From Actinomycetota bacterium (GTDB lineage: Bacteria > Actinomycetota > Actinomycetes > S36-B12 > CAIYMF01): a stretch of DNA of 37,676 nt. Shown piece by piece: positions 17,062 through 25,072 of this stretch. The notes beneath the pieces were generated by a model, which was given only the letters and a program-made list of their open reading frames with translations, made no database searches and had not been told where the DNA came from. The translations under genes were made by a program, and so were the position numbers. The stretch spans positions 1 to 37,676 of the forward strand of contig WLRQ01000023.1 of the NCBI GenBank assembly GCA_009697815.1, written 5' to 3'. Numbering within the stretch: the stretch's first letter is position 1; the number at the start of each line of letters is the position of its first letter.

Positions 17062-17077
17062 TCGAGAAGGCGGGCGA

Positions 17078-17797
17078 TCAGCTCATCGCCGTGGTCGCGA
17101 CATACACGGTGTTCGTCGACTCACGGTCCTGGAACGGATTGGGGAAGCTCACGACCTCGGTCGTGACGGTGGCGAAGGCCTGGGCCAGCGACGCCTCGAA
17201 GTCAGCGTCCGGCGGGTCGTTCGACCACAGCGAGAACACCCCGCCGGGGTGGAGTCGGCCAGCGAGTCGACGCAATCCCGCAATCTCGTAGAACCCCGCG
17301 TTGCCCGGGTCGAGCAGGTGCTTCGGGGAGTGATCGATATCGACGACAATCGCGTGGAAACGTCGATCCGGCACCGCCGGGTCGAACCCAGCCGCGGCAG
17401 CCATGGCGAAGAAATCGTCATGAACGAGACGGCATCTCGGATCAGAGGATGCCGACACGCTCACGGGCACGAGTCCGCGCTCATGCCAGTCGATCACCTG
17501 GCCCAGAGTGTCCACGACAATCAGCGACGCCACGCGCGCATCGTCGAGCACGGTCTGGGCCGTGTAGCCAAGGCCGAGGCCGCCGACAACGACGTCAAAC
17601 CCGTGGCCTTCTAGGGCGGCTAGGGCGAGGCGCGCCACCTCGACCTCCGCCACGGTGAACAGGCTCGACATCAGGAAGTCATCGCCGAGCTTGACCTCGT
17701 AGACGTCCGAGCCCGTCACCGGATCGAATCGGCGCCGCAGTGAGATGTCGCCGATCGGGGTCGGGCTCCAATCGATCTCTTCGAAACGTGCACTCAC
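17078..17797 (-). CDS. SpeE/spermidine-synthase-like Rossmann protein
   Basis: 239 residues with the spermidine synthase/SAM-methyltransferase Rossmann fold: VGGLGLGYTAQ is the nucleotide loop, VVDTLGQVIDWH the acidic strand end, and IVVDIDHSPKHLL the strand-4 motif. Canonical aminopropyltransferases have a GGGDG-type loop and catalytic Asp residues; the loop here lacks the Asp, so putrescine aminopropyl transfer is doubtful. The upstream in-frame extension is Ser/Arg-rich and comes from overlapping non-coding frame; the GTG at 17795-17797 with GAGGGAG upstream is the likely start. It lies 68 bases downstream of the glutamine synthetase gene on the same strand, and its stop faces the AidB-like stop within 17 bases. 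Confidence 0.72.
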   Translation of the reverse strand: MSARFEEIDWSPTPIGDISLRRRFDPVTGSDVYEVKLGDDFLMSSLFTVAEVEVARLALAALEGHGFDVVVGGLGLGYTAQTVLDDARVASLIVVDTLGQVIDWHERGLVPVSVSASSDPRCRLVHDDFFAMAAAAGFDPAVPDRRFHAIVVDIDHSPKHLLDPGNAGFYEIAGLRRLAGRLHPGGVFSLWSNDPPDADFEASLAQAFATVTTEVVSFPNPFQDRESTNTVYVATTAMS

Positions 17798-17864
17798 GGA
17801 CCCACGACTCCCTCGACCTCGGTCGTGCTGTCCCGGCTCGTGCCAGCGCCGTGAGCGCGACGAA

Positions 17865-20036
17865 CTAGAGGATGAAGAGCATCTCCTGATAGGTGGGCAG
17901 CGGCCACAGATCGTCGGCCACGATCCCCTCGAGACGGTCAGCCGCGGATCGCACGGCCGCCATGGCGGGCAAGAGTGCGTCGCGCGCATGCTCGGCCTCC
18001 GCCAGCGTGGTGCCACCGTCGTGGTCAAGCGCCGCAGCGAGGTTGACCAAGGCAACCCGCAAGTCTGCCAGCGGTGTGGAGACCGCCTCGAGCCCCGCCA
18101 TGTCGCCCTCGATGCCCACAGCGCGCAGCGCCGCGAGGTTGACGGCCAATTCGGTTTGGAAGCGCACTGCTGCGGGTGCCACGAGGGTACGTCCGACCTC
18201 GAGGGTGACTCGGGCCTCGACGCCGATGCTCAGTGCGTACTGCTCAAGACCAATGTCGTAGCGGCTGTGCATCTCGCGACGGTTGAGTACGTTGTATCGC
18301 TCGAACAGCGCCATCGCGGGCTCGGAGATCAGTTCAGGCAGGGCATCGAGTGTGGTGCGCAGGTTCGGGAGCCCACGGGCCGCGGCCTCGACCTGCCACT
18401 CGTCGGAGTACCCATTTCCGTTGAACACGGACGCCCCGTGGTTCGTGATGATCTCCGTGAGGAGGTTCTGCACCGCCGTGTTGAACTCGGTACCAGATGC
18501 GACGGCCTTCTCGAGATCAGTGGCGATGTAATCCATCGCCTCGGCCATGATCGTGTTGATGGTGGTCATTGGCCCTGCGACCGACTGCATCGAGCCCGGT
18601 GCCCGGAACTCGAACCTGTTGCCGGTGAAGGCGAATGGGCTCGTACGGTTGCGGTCACCCGGGTCCGACGGCAGCGACGGCAGCGTGTCGACGCCCACCA
18701 TCAGCGTTCCGTGCCCCTTCGAGGAGGTCGCCGCACCCTTCGCGATCTGCTCGAAGACGTCGGCGAGCTGGTCGCCGAGGAAGATCGAGATGATCGCAGG
18801 GGGCGCCTCGTTGGCGCCGAGCCGGTGGTCATTGCTCGCTGAGGCGACCGAGGCACGCAGCAATCCGCCGTAGAGATGAACGGCCCGGATCACGGCGGAG
18901 CAGAAGACCAGGAACTGCGCGTTGTCGTGAGGGTTGTCGCCCGGGAACAGCAGATTGCCCTGGGTGGCGTTGCCAAGTGAGAAGTTGACGTGCTTTCCCG
19001 ATCCGTTGACCCCGGCGAAGGGCTTCTCGTGGAACAGGCACTCCATGCCGTGCTTCTTCGCGACGGACTTGAAGGTCGTCATCAACAACTGCTGGTGGTC
19101 GGCGGCCACGTTCGCCTGCTCGAACATCGGCGCGATCTCGAACTGACCGGGGGCGACCTCGTTGTGACGGGTCTTGGCGGGGATGCCGAGCTTGAATAGC
19201 TCTCGCTCGGAATCCATCATGAAGCCCAGGACACGCTCGGGAATGGCGCCGAAGTAGTGGTCGTCGAACTCCTGACCCTTGGGTGGCTTGGAGCCCAGCA
19301 GAGTACGGCCGGCGTTGAGCAGGTCGGGGCGGGCCAGGAAGAAGTGGCGGTCGACCAGGAAGTACTCCTGCTCGGCACCGCAGTAGGAGACAACCCGGCT
19401 CGGCTCGTGGCCGAACAAGCGCAGGATGCGCTCCGCGTGCTCGGCCATCGCCTGCTGCGAGCGCAGGAGCGGGGTCTTGTGGTCGAGTGCCTCCCCGGTC
19501 ATCGAGACGAAGACCGTGGGGATGCAGAGGGTGTTGCCGTTGGGGCTCTCGAGCACGTAGGCGGGGCTGGTGACATCCCAGCCGGTGTAACCGCGCGCCT
19601 CGAACGTGTTGCGTAGGCCACCGCTGGGGAAGCTGGACGCGTCGGGCTCTCCGCGGGTCAAGGCGCTTCCTGCGAACTCGGCGAGAGCCGATCCGTCACC
19701 AACCGGCTCGAGGAAACTGTCGTGCTTCTCAGCGGTTAGGCCGGTGAGCGGGTAGAACACGTGTGCGTAGTGGGTAGCGCCCTTTTCCAGGGCCCAGTCC
19801 TTCATAGCCGAGGCCACCGCATCAGCGATCAACGGGTCGAGCGGTGCGGAGTGGTCGATCGTCGACATCACCGACTTGAACACCGACTTCGGCAGGCGCT
19901 TCTGCATCACCGCCTTGCTGAACACGTTGACGCCGAAGATCTCGCCCGGAGCCTCATGGGCGAGGTAGCTGACCGCCGGGGGAACGTACGCCTCGACGTC
20001 CTTGATGGCCTGAAGGCGAACTGCGTTCCCACTCAT
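17865..20036 (-). CDS. glnN: Type III glutamine synthetase (GlnN-like)
   Basis: 723 residues, the GSIII length (about 700-730, versus about 470 for GSI). It makes glutamine from glutamate, ammonia and ATP. The N-terminal GSIII-specific region has [19 protein letters not shown]. The catalytic domain holds [31 protein letters not shown], the glutamate/ammonium-site [13 protein letters not shown], and [22 protein letters not shown] residues (FTGNRFEFR) near 500. The C-terminal helical part is typical of GSIII. The start ATG has GGGAGAG upstream. A GlnR-like box lies about 85-100 bases upstream, consistent with nitrogen control. GSIII supplements or replaces GSI in some actinobacteria. Confidence 0.95.
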   Translation of the reverse strand: MSGNAVRLQAIKDVEAYVPPAVSYLAHEAPGEIFGVNVFSKAVMQKRLPKSVFKSVMSTIDHSAPLDPLIADAVASAMKDWALEKGATHYAHVFYPLTGLTAEKHDSFLEPVGDGSALAEFAGSALTRGEPDASSFPSGGLRNTFEARGYTGWDVTSPAYVLESPNGNTLCIPTVFVSMTGEALDHKTPLLRSQQAMAEHAERILRLFGHEPSRVVSYCGAEQEYFLVDRHFFLARPDLLNAGRTLLGSKPPKGQEFDDHYFGAIPERVLGFMMDSERELFKLGIPAKTRHNEVAPGQFEIAPMFEQANVAADHQQLLMTTFKSVAKKHGMECLFHEKPFAGVNGSGKHVNFSLGNATQGNLLFPGDNPHDNAQFLVFCSAVIRAVHLYGGLLRASVASASNDHRLGANEAPPAIISIFLGDQLADVFEQIAKGAATSSKGHGTLMVGVDTLPSLPSDPGDRNRTSPFAFTGNRFEFRAPGSMQSVAGPMTTINTIMAEAMDYIATDLEKAVASGTEFNTAVQNLLTEIITNHGASVFNGNGYSDEWQVEAAARGLPNLRTTLDALPELISEPAMALFERYNVLNRREMHSRYDIGLEQYALSIGVEARVTLEVGRTLVAPAAVRFQTELAVNLAALRAVGIEGDMAGLEAVSTPLADLRVALVNLAAALDHDGGTTLAEAEHARDALLPAMAAVRSAADRLEGIVADDLWPLPTYQEMLFIL

Positions 20037-20119
20037 GGTCTCTCCCGCTGATGGCGTCGCTGATCACGACGAGTGCGGAGCCGGTGTAGTCCGCGATGCA
20101 CACACCATGCACCCCGAAT

Positions 20120-20135
20120 GTTTCGTGCCTGTGAA
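20120..20135 (-). promoter_or_regulatory. GlnR-like box upstream of glutamine synthetase III
   Basis: On the minus strand this reads TTCAC-AGGCAC-GAAAC, close to the actinobacterial GlnR pattern gTnAC-n6-GaAAC, 84-99 bases upstream of the gene start. Position and target gene both fit nitrogen regulation. Confidence 0.5.
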
Positions 20136-20156
20136 CTGGCCCCGCCACAGCTGAGC

Positions 20157-20170
20157 GGCGCCGCGGCGCC
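20157..20170. repeat. 14-base GC palindrome between glutamine synthetase and S4 genes
   Basis: GGCGCCGCGGCGCC is fully self-complementary and lies 32 bases upstream of the S4 gene. It may be a protein-binding site or chance in GC-rich DNA. Confidence 0.4.
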
Positions 20171-20201
20171 ATGACGGTCGACGGGTGCCTACGCTGCCGG
20201 T

Positions 20202-20594
20202 ATGGCCCCGCTGCAGAGCACGACGAGCGTCCGGGTCGATGCCTGGACCTGGGCGATCCGGATCTATCCCACGCGCTCGGCCGCCGCGGCCGCCTGTAAG
20301 GGCGGACACGTACGCGTGAACGACGTCCGGGCCAAGCCCTCACAGGCCGTGAAGCCCGGCGACAAGGTGCGCGCCCGCACTCCCGCAGGTGAGCGGGTCG
20401 TCGTGGTGACCGGGCTCATCGGCAAGCGAACGAGCGCCACGCTTGCGGCACTGCACTTCGAGGACCACACGCCACCACCCCCGGCCCGCGAAGAGCGACC
20501 GGGGGTGGTGGTTCGTGATCGAGGGTCGGGCCGACCGACGAAACGGGACCGCCGCATCACCGAACGACTACGAGGCCGCGAGGGAATCTCCTAA
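20202..20594 (+). CDS. S4-domain RNA-binding protein (HslR-like)
   Basis: 130 residues. The S4 domain spans about 9-65 (VRVDAWTWAIRIYPTRSAA, CKGGHVRVNDVRAKPSQAVKPGD). Like heat-shock protein 15, it is expected to bind ribosomal RNA, perhaps on stalled 50S subunits. A Pro-rich spacer (HTPPPPA) leads to the basic tail GRPTKRDRRITERLRG, which is common in this family and supports translation through the inverted repeat at 20472-20511. ATG start. Divergent from glutamine synthetase across 165 bases, and convergent with the next SDR. Confidence 0.88.
   Translation: MAPLQSTTSVRVDAWTWAIRIYPTRSAAAAACKGGHVRVNDVRAKPSQAVKPGDKVRARTPAGERVVVVTGLIGKRTSATLAALHFEDHTPPPPAREERPGVVVRDRGSGRPTKRDRRITERLRGREGIS
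20472..20511 (+). repeat. Inverted repeat inside the S4-protein gene
   Basis: Perfect 13-base arms (20472-20484 and 20499-20511) with a 14-base loop, covering the Pro-rich spacer of the protein. It looks like a terminator hairpin but lies about 85 bases before the stop codon, and the conserved basic tail is encoded after it. Confidence 0.6.
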
Positions 20595-20635
20595 CTCGAC
20601 TCACTCGCAGTGGGACGATCTCGGTGAGCAGATGC

Positions 20636-21448
20636 TCAGAAGTTCGTCCACCCGGCGTCAACGGGAAGGTCGACCCCCGTGATGTTCTCCGCATCGTCCG
20701 AGGCGAGGAACGCCACCGCCTTGGAGATGGTCTCGGGAGGCATCCAGCCGATCGGCAGAAGGGACCGGTCGTTGGTGAAGAAGCGCGGGTACAGCTCGGT
20801 TGACTTCTCGACCGTGCCGCCCTCCTGGGTCATCCGGGTCGCCACAGATCCGGGGTTGACCGTGTTGACACGGATCCCCATCGGGCCGAGCTCCCACGCG
20901 AGGGTGCGCATGAGGCCGATGACACCGTGCTTACTGGCTGTGTAGGCCACGGCACCCGGCTGCGGCTTGGTGCCGTTGGCAGAGGAGGTGAGGACGATGG
21001 ATCCGCCACGGCCACCCTCGATGATCTTCGGGATGAAGGCCGCCGTGACCTTCCAGGCGCCGCTGAGGAGGACATCGATGCTCTCCTGCCATGACTCCTC
21101 GGTGAGGTCCCAGGAGTTAGGGGCCACGACCCAGATGCCGTGGTTGACCACGAGGACGTCGACCCGGCCAAGCTCGGAGTAGGCACGATCGGCAAGTGCG
21201 CGGAGTGCGGCGAGGTCGCGCGCGTCGGTCTTGGTGGCGATGCACCTGCGTCCCTCTGCCTCGACCAGCCGCTGGGTCTCTTCGAGATCGGCCATGGAGG
21301 CCCCGGGGTGGTCGGGGAACTTAAGCGGCTCACACACGTCGAACGCGACGATGTCGGCACCCTCACGGGCAAACTGCAGGGCGTGTGCCCGGCCCTGTCC
21401 TCTCGCCGCGCCAGACACAACGGCGACCTTGCCAGTGAAACGACCCAT
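20636..21448 (-). CDS. Mycofactocin-dependent SDR, carveol-dehydrogenase type
   Basis: 270-residue SDR with the N-terminal motif GAARGQGRAHA, the hallmark of the mycofactocin-coupled SDR subfamily that includes NDMA-dependent carveol dehydrogenases. The subfamily's inserted segment after the second beta strand is seen (about 40-70, LKFPDHPGASMADLEETQ). Catalytic residues are Ser155/156, Tyr169 and Lys173. The C-terminal GVDLPVDAGW is typical. It should oxidise a secondary or cyclic alcohol and deliver the electrons to mycofactocin, whose genes lie about 8 kb to the left. Divergent from the ferredoxin operon; operator copy A lies about 25-40 bases upstream of its start. Confidence 0.92.
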   Translation of the reverse strand: MGRFTGKVAVVSGAARGQGRAHALQFAREGADIVAFDVCEPLKFPDHPGASMADLEETQRLVEAEGRRCIATKTDARDLAALRALADRAYSELGRVDVLVVNHGIWVVAPNSWDLTEESWQESIDVLLSGAWKVTAAFIPKIIEGGRGGSIVLTSSANGTKPQPGAVAYTASKHGVIGLMRTLAWELGPMGIRVNTVNPGSVATRMTQEGGTVEKSTELYPRFFTNDRSLLPIGWMPPETISKAVAFLASDDAENITGVDLPVDAGWTNF

Positions 21449-21473
21449 GACAACCTCCGACTCAGGGACTACT

Positions 21474-21487
21474 CAAACAACCGTTTG
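21474..21487. promoter_or_regulatory. Shared operator motif, copy A
   Basis: The perfect dyad CAAAC-AACC-GTTTG, whose first 12 bases match CAAACRRYYGKT. It lies between the divergent mycofactocin-type SDR (26 bases from its start) and the ferredoxin operon (97 bases from its start), so one bound protein could control both. TACGAT at 21488-21493 may be a -10 element toward the ferredoxin. Confidence 0.6.
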
Positions 21488-21583
21488 TACGATAGGCATG
21501 CACGTGTGCTCCGTCAATGGCCGGAAACGCCAGTCGAGACCCGGCCGCACATCCCCTCCTCCCCCACGAACAAGGATCACCAC

Positions 21584-21781
21584 ATGAGCTTCAAGGTCGT
21601 CGTCGACTACTCGGTTTGCCAGGGGCACGCCCAATGCTCCGCCTACGCCCCGGACATCTTCGAGGTCGATGACCACGGCATGCTCACCCTTCTGATCGAG
21701 CAGCCCGACGAGAGCCAGCGGGCCGCCGTCCTCGACGCCATCGACTCATGCCCCACGGGCGCTCTCCGAATCCAGGAGTGA
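21584..21781 (+). CDS. Small 3Fe-4S-type ferredoxin, P450 redox partner
   Basis: 65 residues. Cluster ligands lie in VCQGHAQC (Cys-x2-His-x2-Cys) and the C-terminal CPTGAL. A His in place of the fourth Cys is the pattern of mycobacterial and Streptomyces P450-associated ferredoxins, which carry 3Fe-4S or histidine-ligated clusters. The start ATG at 21584 has AAGGA eight bases upstream; a longer in-frame extension overlaps the divergent promoter and SDR and was rejected. It is the first gene of a seven-gene operon and probably feeds electrons to the P450s at 30464 and 36866. No ferredoxin reductase is in view. Confidence 0.92.
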   Translation: MSFKVVVDYSVCQGHAQCSAYAPDIFEVDDHGMLTLLIEQPDESQRAAVLDAIDSCPTGALRIQE

Positions 21782-22296
21782 GTGTCGCCGTCGTGACCAC
21801 CGATGTGACGTCCGCCTACGACGGCCTGCGTGGGGCCATCGGGGCTCAGGGCCAACCCCTTCGCGGGGCCCTCGACATCGTGTCGATCGAGCGCTTCGCA
21901 CGAGCCAGTGGTGAGATCGACGAGATCTACTACTCCGACGACGCTGCGCGCGCCGCCGGATATTCCGCGCGGCCCGCACCCCCACTCATGCTCTCGAGTG
22001 TCCAGGAGTGGGGAGGCGGGCCCGCCGTCGACGCCCTGCGGCCCGACGGATCAGGCGTGGGTAAGGAGAGTTGGCTGCCGTTCGGCGGACTGCAGATCAT
22101 GGGCGGCGGGCAATCGCTTGACGTCCACGCGCCCTTGCTCGCAGGCACGACATTCACTGCCGTCCCCACTCTCGAGGACGTCACCCTCAAGTCAGGCGGA
22201 TCGGGCGAACTCGTGATGATCACGATCACGACCAGATACATGGCCGACGACGGTCAGCCACTGCTCACCTGCACCGAGACGTTGATCGGTCGATGA
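21778..22296 (+). CDS. MaoC-like dehydratase, N-terminal half type (FAS1-like dehydratase domain)
   Basis: 172 residues of the MaoC N-terminal/FAS1-like dehydratase hot-dog domain: SIERFARASGEIDEIYYSDDAARAAG resembles the substrate-entry region, and PAPPLMLSSVQEWGG follows. This half usually lacks the catalytic Asp-His pair and forms a heterodimer with a catalytic MaoC protein, here the next gene. Hydration of an enoyl-CoA or enoyl-thioester is expected. The start is GTG at 21778, overlapping the ferredoxin stop as GTGA; a longer in-frame start lies inside the ferredoxin gene. The stop overlaps the next ATG by four bases. Confidence 0.85.
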   Translation: MSVAVVTTDVTSAYDGLRGAIGAQGQPLRGALDIVSIERFARASGEIDEIYYSDDAARAAGYSARPAPPLMLSSVQEWGGGPAVDALRPDGSGVGKESWLPFGGLQIMGGGQSLDVHAPLLAGTTFTAVPTLEDVTLKSGGSGELVMITITTRYMADDGQPLLTCTETLIGR

Positions 22297-22736
22297 GCCC
22301 AGTGACGGCGACACCCTATGTGGGGATGAGAATTCCCGACATCGTGACTGAGATCACGACGGCCCAGCTGTTCCTCTTCAGCGCGGCGACCTGGAACCCC
22401 CATCGAATCCATTACGACAAGCCCTATGCGCAGTCCGAGCAGTTCGAGGATGTCGTGGTGCAGTCCCATCTGCATGCGTGTCTGCTCTCACAGGCAGCAC
22501 TTGCGCCCTTCGGACCAGGTGCCACGATCCGCTCGATCAGTTGGCAGAACCGCGCTCCCGCCTATCCCGGCGACACCTTGGTGGTGAGCGGCGAGGTCAC
22601 CGAGGTCGGCGAGGCTGACGGCCGCGTGCTCGCGACCATCGCCCTCCTCGAACATCGCTCAGGCAATATCGTCTGCGTCCGCGCCACCGCCACCGTGGCT
22701 GTCCCCTCGATGTCCACCGCCGGAGAAGGCGCATGA
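22293..22736 (+). CDS. MaoC/HTD2-like hydratase subunit
   Basis: 147 residues with a hot-dog fold. FSAATWNPHRIHYDKPYA (about 29-46) is the hydratase signature, in the form found in HTD2/mesaconyl-CoA-hydratase-like proteins. QSHLHACLL and the ISWQNRAPAYPGDTL segment follow. With the preceding MaoC-N protein it should form a two-subunit enoyl-CoA hydratase, comparable with HadAB or the ChsH1-ChsH2 MaoC pair. Start and stop both overlap neighbours as ATGA. The substrate is unknown. Confidence 0.87.
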   Translation: MSPVTATPYVGMRIPDIVTEITTAQLFLFSAATWNPHRIHYDKPYAQSEQFEDVVVQSHLHACLLSQAALAPFGPGATIRSISWQNRAPAYPGDTLVVSGEVTEVGEADGRVLATIALLEHRSGNIVCVRATATVAVPSMSTAGEGA

Positions 22737-23554
22737 GCGAACTTGGGGCAAGCATGAACGGCACGGTCGCACTCGTGACCGGCGGTGCCAGCGGCATCGG
22801 AGAAGCGACTGCACGACTGTTCTCGGCCCGCGGGGCCACGGTCGTGGTCGCCGATATCGACGAGCTGCGAGCAGCGTCGGTTGCTGCCGAGATAGGCGGT
22901 ATCTCTGCGCACATCAACGTGGCGGAGCCCGATGGAGCCGAAAATCTCGCCCTTCGGTTGGACGACCTCGTAGGCCCAGTGACGGTTCTCGTGACCTCGG
23001 CCGGGATTACTCAGCCGCCTACGCCGCCCGAAGCGCTCGACGTCGAACTATGGGATCGCATCATGGACGTGGACGTCCGCGGAACCTGGCTGTGCGCGGC
23101 CGCGTTCGGGACCCGGATGGCGAGCCGAGGTGCGGGCAGCATTGTCACCGTCGCCTCAGTGACGGCGATGCGCTCGACACCACTGCATGCCTACGGACCG
23201 GGCAAGGCCGCACTCATCACACTCACCGCGAACCTCGCCGCCGAGTGGGGCGCGTCCGGAGTCCGAGTCAACTGCGTTGCCCCCGGCTACACGATGACAC
23301 CTGCGATGGCCGCCCTGATCGACTCGGGCGCAAGGGATCCCGCGCTCATGGAATCCGCGTCGGCGCTGGGGCGTCTCGTGCCCGCGGAGGATGTCGCGCT
23401 CGCCATCGCATTTCTCTCCGGCCGCGAGGCCGCGTCAATCACTGGTGTCGTGCTCCCTGTCGACGCCGGGTGGCTCGTAACACCCACCTGGTCGACCTAC
23501 GGCGGCATTCCCGGTGCTCGGCCCACCTCGCACGAGAAGGAGACTCGCCCGTGA
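22733..23554 (+). CDS. Short-chain dehydrogenase/reductase, classical type
   Basis: 273 residues. The NAD(P) loop is TGGASGIG, the acidic end of beta-2 is VVVADIDE (suggesting NAD preference), and the active site is Ser142, Tyr154 and Lys158 (YGPGK). The C-terminus has VVLPVDAGW. No mycofactocin-type insertion is present, so it is an ordinary nicotinamide enzyme, perhaps the 3-hydroxyacyl-CoA dehydrogenase that follows the MaoC hydratase. A C-terminal extension of about 25 residues runs to the GTGA overlap with the next SDR. Confidence 0.88.
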   Translation: MSELGASMNGTVALVTGGASGIGEATARLFSARGATVVVADIDELRAASVAAEIGGISAHINVAEPDGAENLALRLDDLVGPVTVLVTSAGITQPPTPPEALDVELWDRIMDVDVRGTWLCAAAFGTRMASRGAGSIVTVASVTAMRSTPLHAYGPGKAALITLTANLAAEWGASGVRVNCVAPGYTMTPAMAALIDSGARDPALMESASALGRLVPAEDVALAIAFLSGREAASITGVVLPVDAGWLVTPTWSTYGGIPGARPTSHEKETRP

Positions 23555-24288
23555 AGATGGAACTCAGCGGCACCGCGGTTATCACCGGAGCCGCCGCCGG
23601 TATCGGACGGGCGGTCGCCGAGATTCTTCGCGACGCAGGTGTCGACGTACTCGCCGTCGACCGCGACGAACGCGCCCTGGCGACGCTCAGTGGCATGCGA
23701 ACCCACATCTGCGACCTTCGCAGTGCTGACGAGCGCGATGCGCTGGTGGCCAAGGCATCCGGAACTCGCTACCTCGTGAACTCGGCAGGGGCGATCCTCA
23801 TCAAGCCGATTCTTGAGTGCACCGTCGCCGATCTGCGCACCATTTTCGAGCTCAACGTCGATGCCACCTGGGATCTCACGAGCAGAATCGGAGCCACGAT
23901 GCCGACAGGAGGGGCAATCGTGAACATGAGTTCTGCGGCCGCGCGCCTGAACGCGAATACCGAGACCGCGATCTACTCCGCTTCCAAGGCTGCGGTGCTC
24001 TCGGTCACGCGGTCCTTCGCACATGCCTTCGCACCCGGAGTTCGTGTCAATGCCGTGTGCCCCGGGATGATCGACACGGGGATGCAGGTCGAAGTTCTTG
24101 AGGGTTTGGCCCGAGTGCGTGATTCGACACCGGACGGCGTTCTGTCCGGGCGGTTGCAGACCCTTCCGCTCGGGCGGATGGCCACAGCTCAGGAGTGCGC
24201 TGGCGTCATCGCCTTCCTGCTCTCTGACGCCGCCGCATACCTCACCGGGCAGGCGATCAGCGCTGACGGCGGGCTCGTCATGCTCTGA
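23551..24288 (+). CDS. Short-chain dehydrogenase/reductase, second in tandem
   Basis: 245 residues. The cofactor loop is TGAAAGIG, VLAVDRDE has Asp-Arg after beta-2, and the catalytic residues are Ser127/128, Tyr142 and Lys146 (YSASK). The family C-terminus is QAISADGGLVML. The start is GTG at 23551, overlapping the upstream stop as GTGA, with AAGGAG eight bases before it; an ATG two codons later is possible. A long open extension in frame overlaps the previous SDR and is not real. It diverges clearly from the preceding SDR, so the pair probably serves two successive oxidation or reduction steps and is not a recent duplication. Confidence 0.88.
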   Translation: MKMELSGTAVITGAAAGIGRAVAEILRDAGVDVLAVDRDERALATLSGMRTHICDLRSADERDALVAKASGTRYLVNSAGAILIKPILECTVADLRTIFELNVDATWDLTSRIGATMPTGGAIVNMSSAAARLNANTETAIYSASKAAVLSVTRSFAHAFAPGVRVNAVCPGMIDTGMQVEVLEGLARVRDSTPDGVLSGRLQTLPLGRMATAQECAGVIAFLLSDAAAYLTGQAISADGGLVML

Positions 24289-24384
24289 GTGGACCTACGC
24301 CTGGTCGTGGTTGCGATCTGTGCGGCAAGAGCAAGAAGCGAAGGACACGTCCACATCGACAGCCCCATCCCTGAAGGAGATCCC

Positions 24385-25017
24385 ATGCCAGACCTGACAC
24401 CGGACGAACTGCTCTCCACCACGCGTGCGGTTCGCCGTCGCCTCGACCTCGAGCGACCCGTCGATCTCTCGGTCATCGAGGACTGCATCCGACTCGCAGT
24501 TCAGGCGCCCACGGGCGGCAACAAGCAGGACTGGCGCTGGATCGTGATCACCGACCCGGCCGTTCGCTCAGGGCTGGCCTCGCTCTACCGAGCGGGGGCG
24601 CTCGACGCCTTCGGACAGGCACGCGACGCGGCTGCCAACGAAGGTGCGCGCAAGGCCTACGACGGTGCGATCCACTTGGCGACCATCCTCGAGCAGGTTC
24701 CGGTGATCGTGATTCCGTGTGCGCTCGGGCGGGTCGACGGCGCGAACAACCACCGCGCGGCCGGCTACTACGGGTCGGTCATTCCCGCGGTCTGGAGTTT
24801 CCAACTCGCTTTGCGATCGCGCGGGCTCGGGTCGGTGTTCACCACCGCACACCTGCGCGACGAGAAGGGGGTCGCCGAACTTCTCGGTGTGCCAGAAGAC
24901 GTCTCGCAGATCGCGATGCTCCCCGTCGCCTACACGATTGGCCAGGACTTCAAGGTTGCAGAGCGCCTTCCCGTCGCCGAGGTGACCTACCTCAACTCCT
25001 GGGGAAACCCTTGGTGA
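24385..25017 (+). CDS. Nitroreductase-family FMN oxidoreductase
   Basis: 210 residues of the nitroreductase fold, an FMN flavoprotein using NAD(P)H or a small-molecule donor. The N-terminal TTRAVRRRLD and AVQAPTGGNKQDW are the flavin-contact motifs; GSVIPAVWSFQLALRSRGLG and the C-terminal PVAEVTYLNSWG are typical of an actinobacterial subgroup. AAGGAG lies five bases before the ATG at 24385; a start 32 codons upstream lacks a ribosome site. The 96-base gap before it holds nothing else recognisable. Its role in the pathway is open: reduction of an enone, quinone or nitro group, or a BluB-like reaction. Confidence 0.85.
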   Translation: MPDLTPDELLSTTRAVRRRLDLERPVDLSVIEDCIRLAVQAPTGGNKQDWRWIVITDPAVRSGLASLYRAGALDAFGQARDAAANEGARKAYDGAIHLATILEQVPVIVIPCALGRVDGANNHRAAGYYGSVIPAVWSFQLALRSRGLGSVFTTAHLRDEKGVAELLGVPEDVSQIAMLPVAYTIGQDFKVAERLPVAEVTYLNSWGNPW

Positions 25018-25072
25018 GTGGGTCTGCACCGCAGGGCCCGAACCACACTGGTTCAGCATCGCGCGGCCCGCG

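Noticed and set aside
17059..17080. Six-base inverted repeat spanning two convergent stop codons
   Set aside because: TGATCG/CGATCA with a ten-base loop is too weak to call a terminator.
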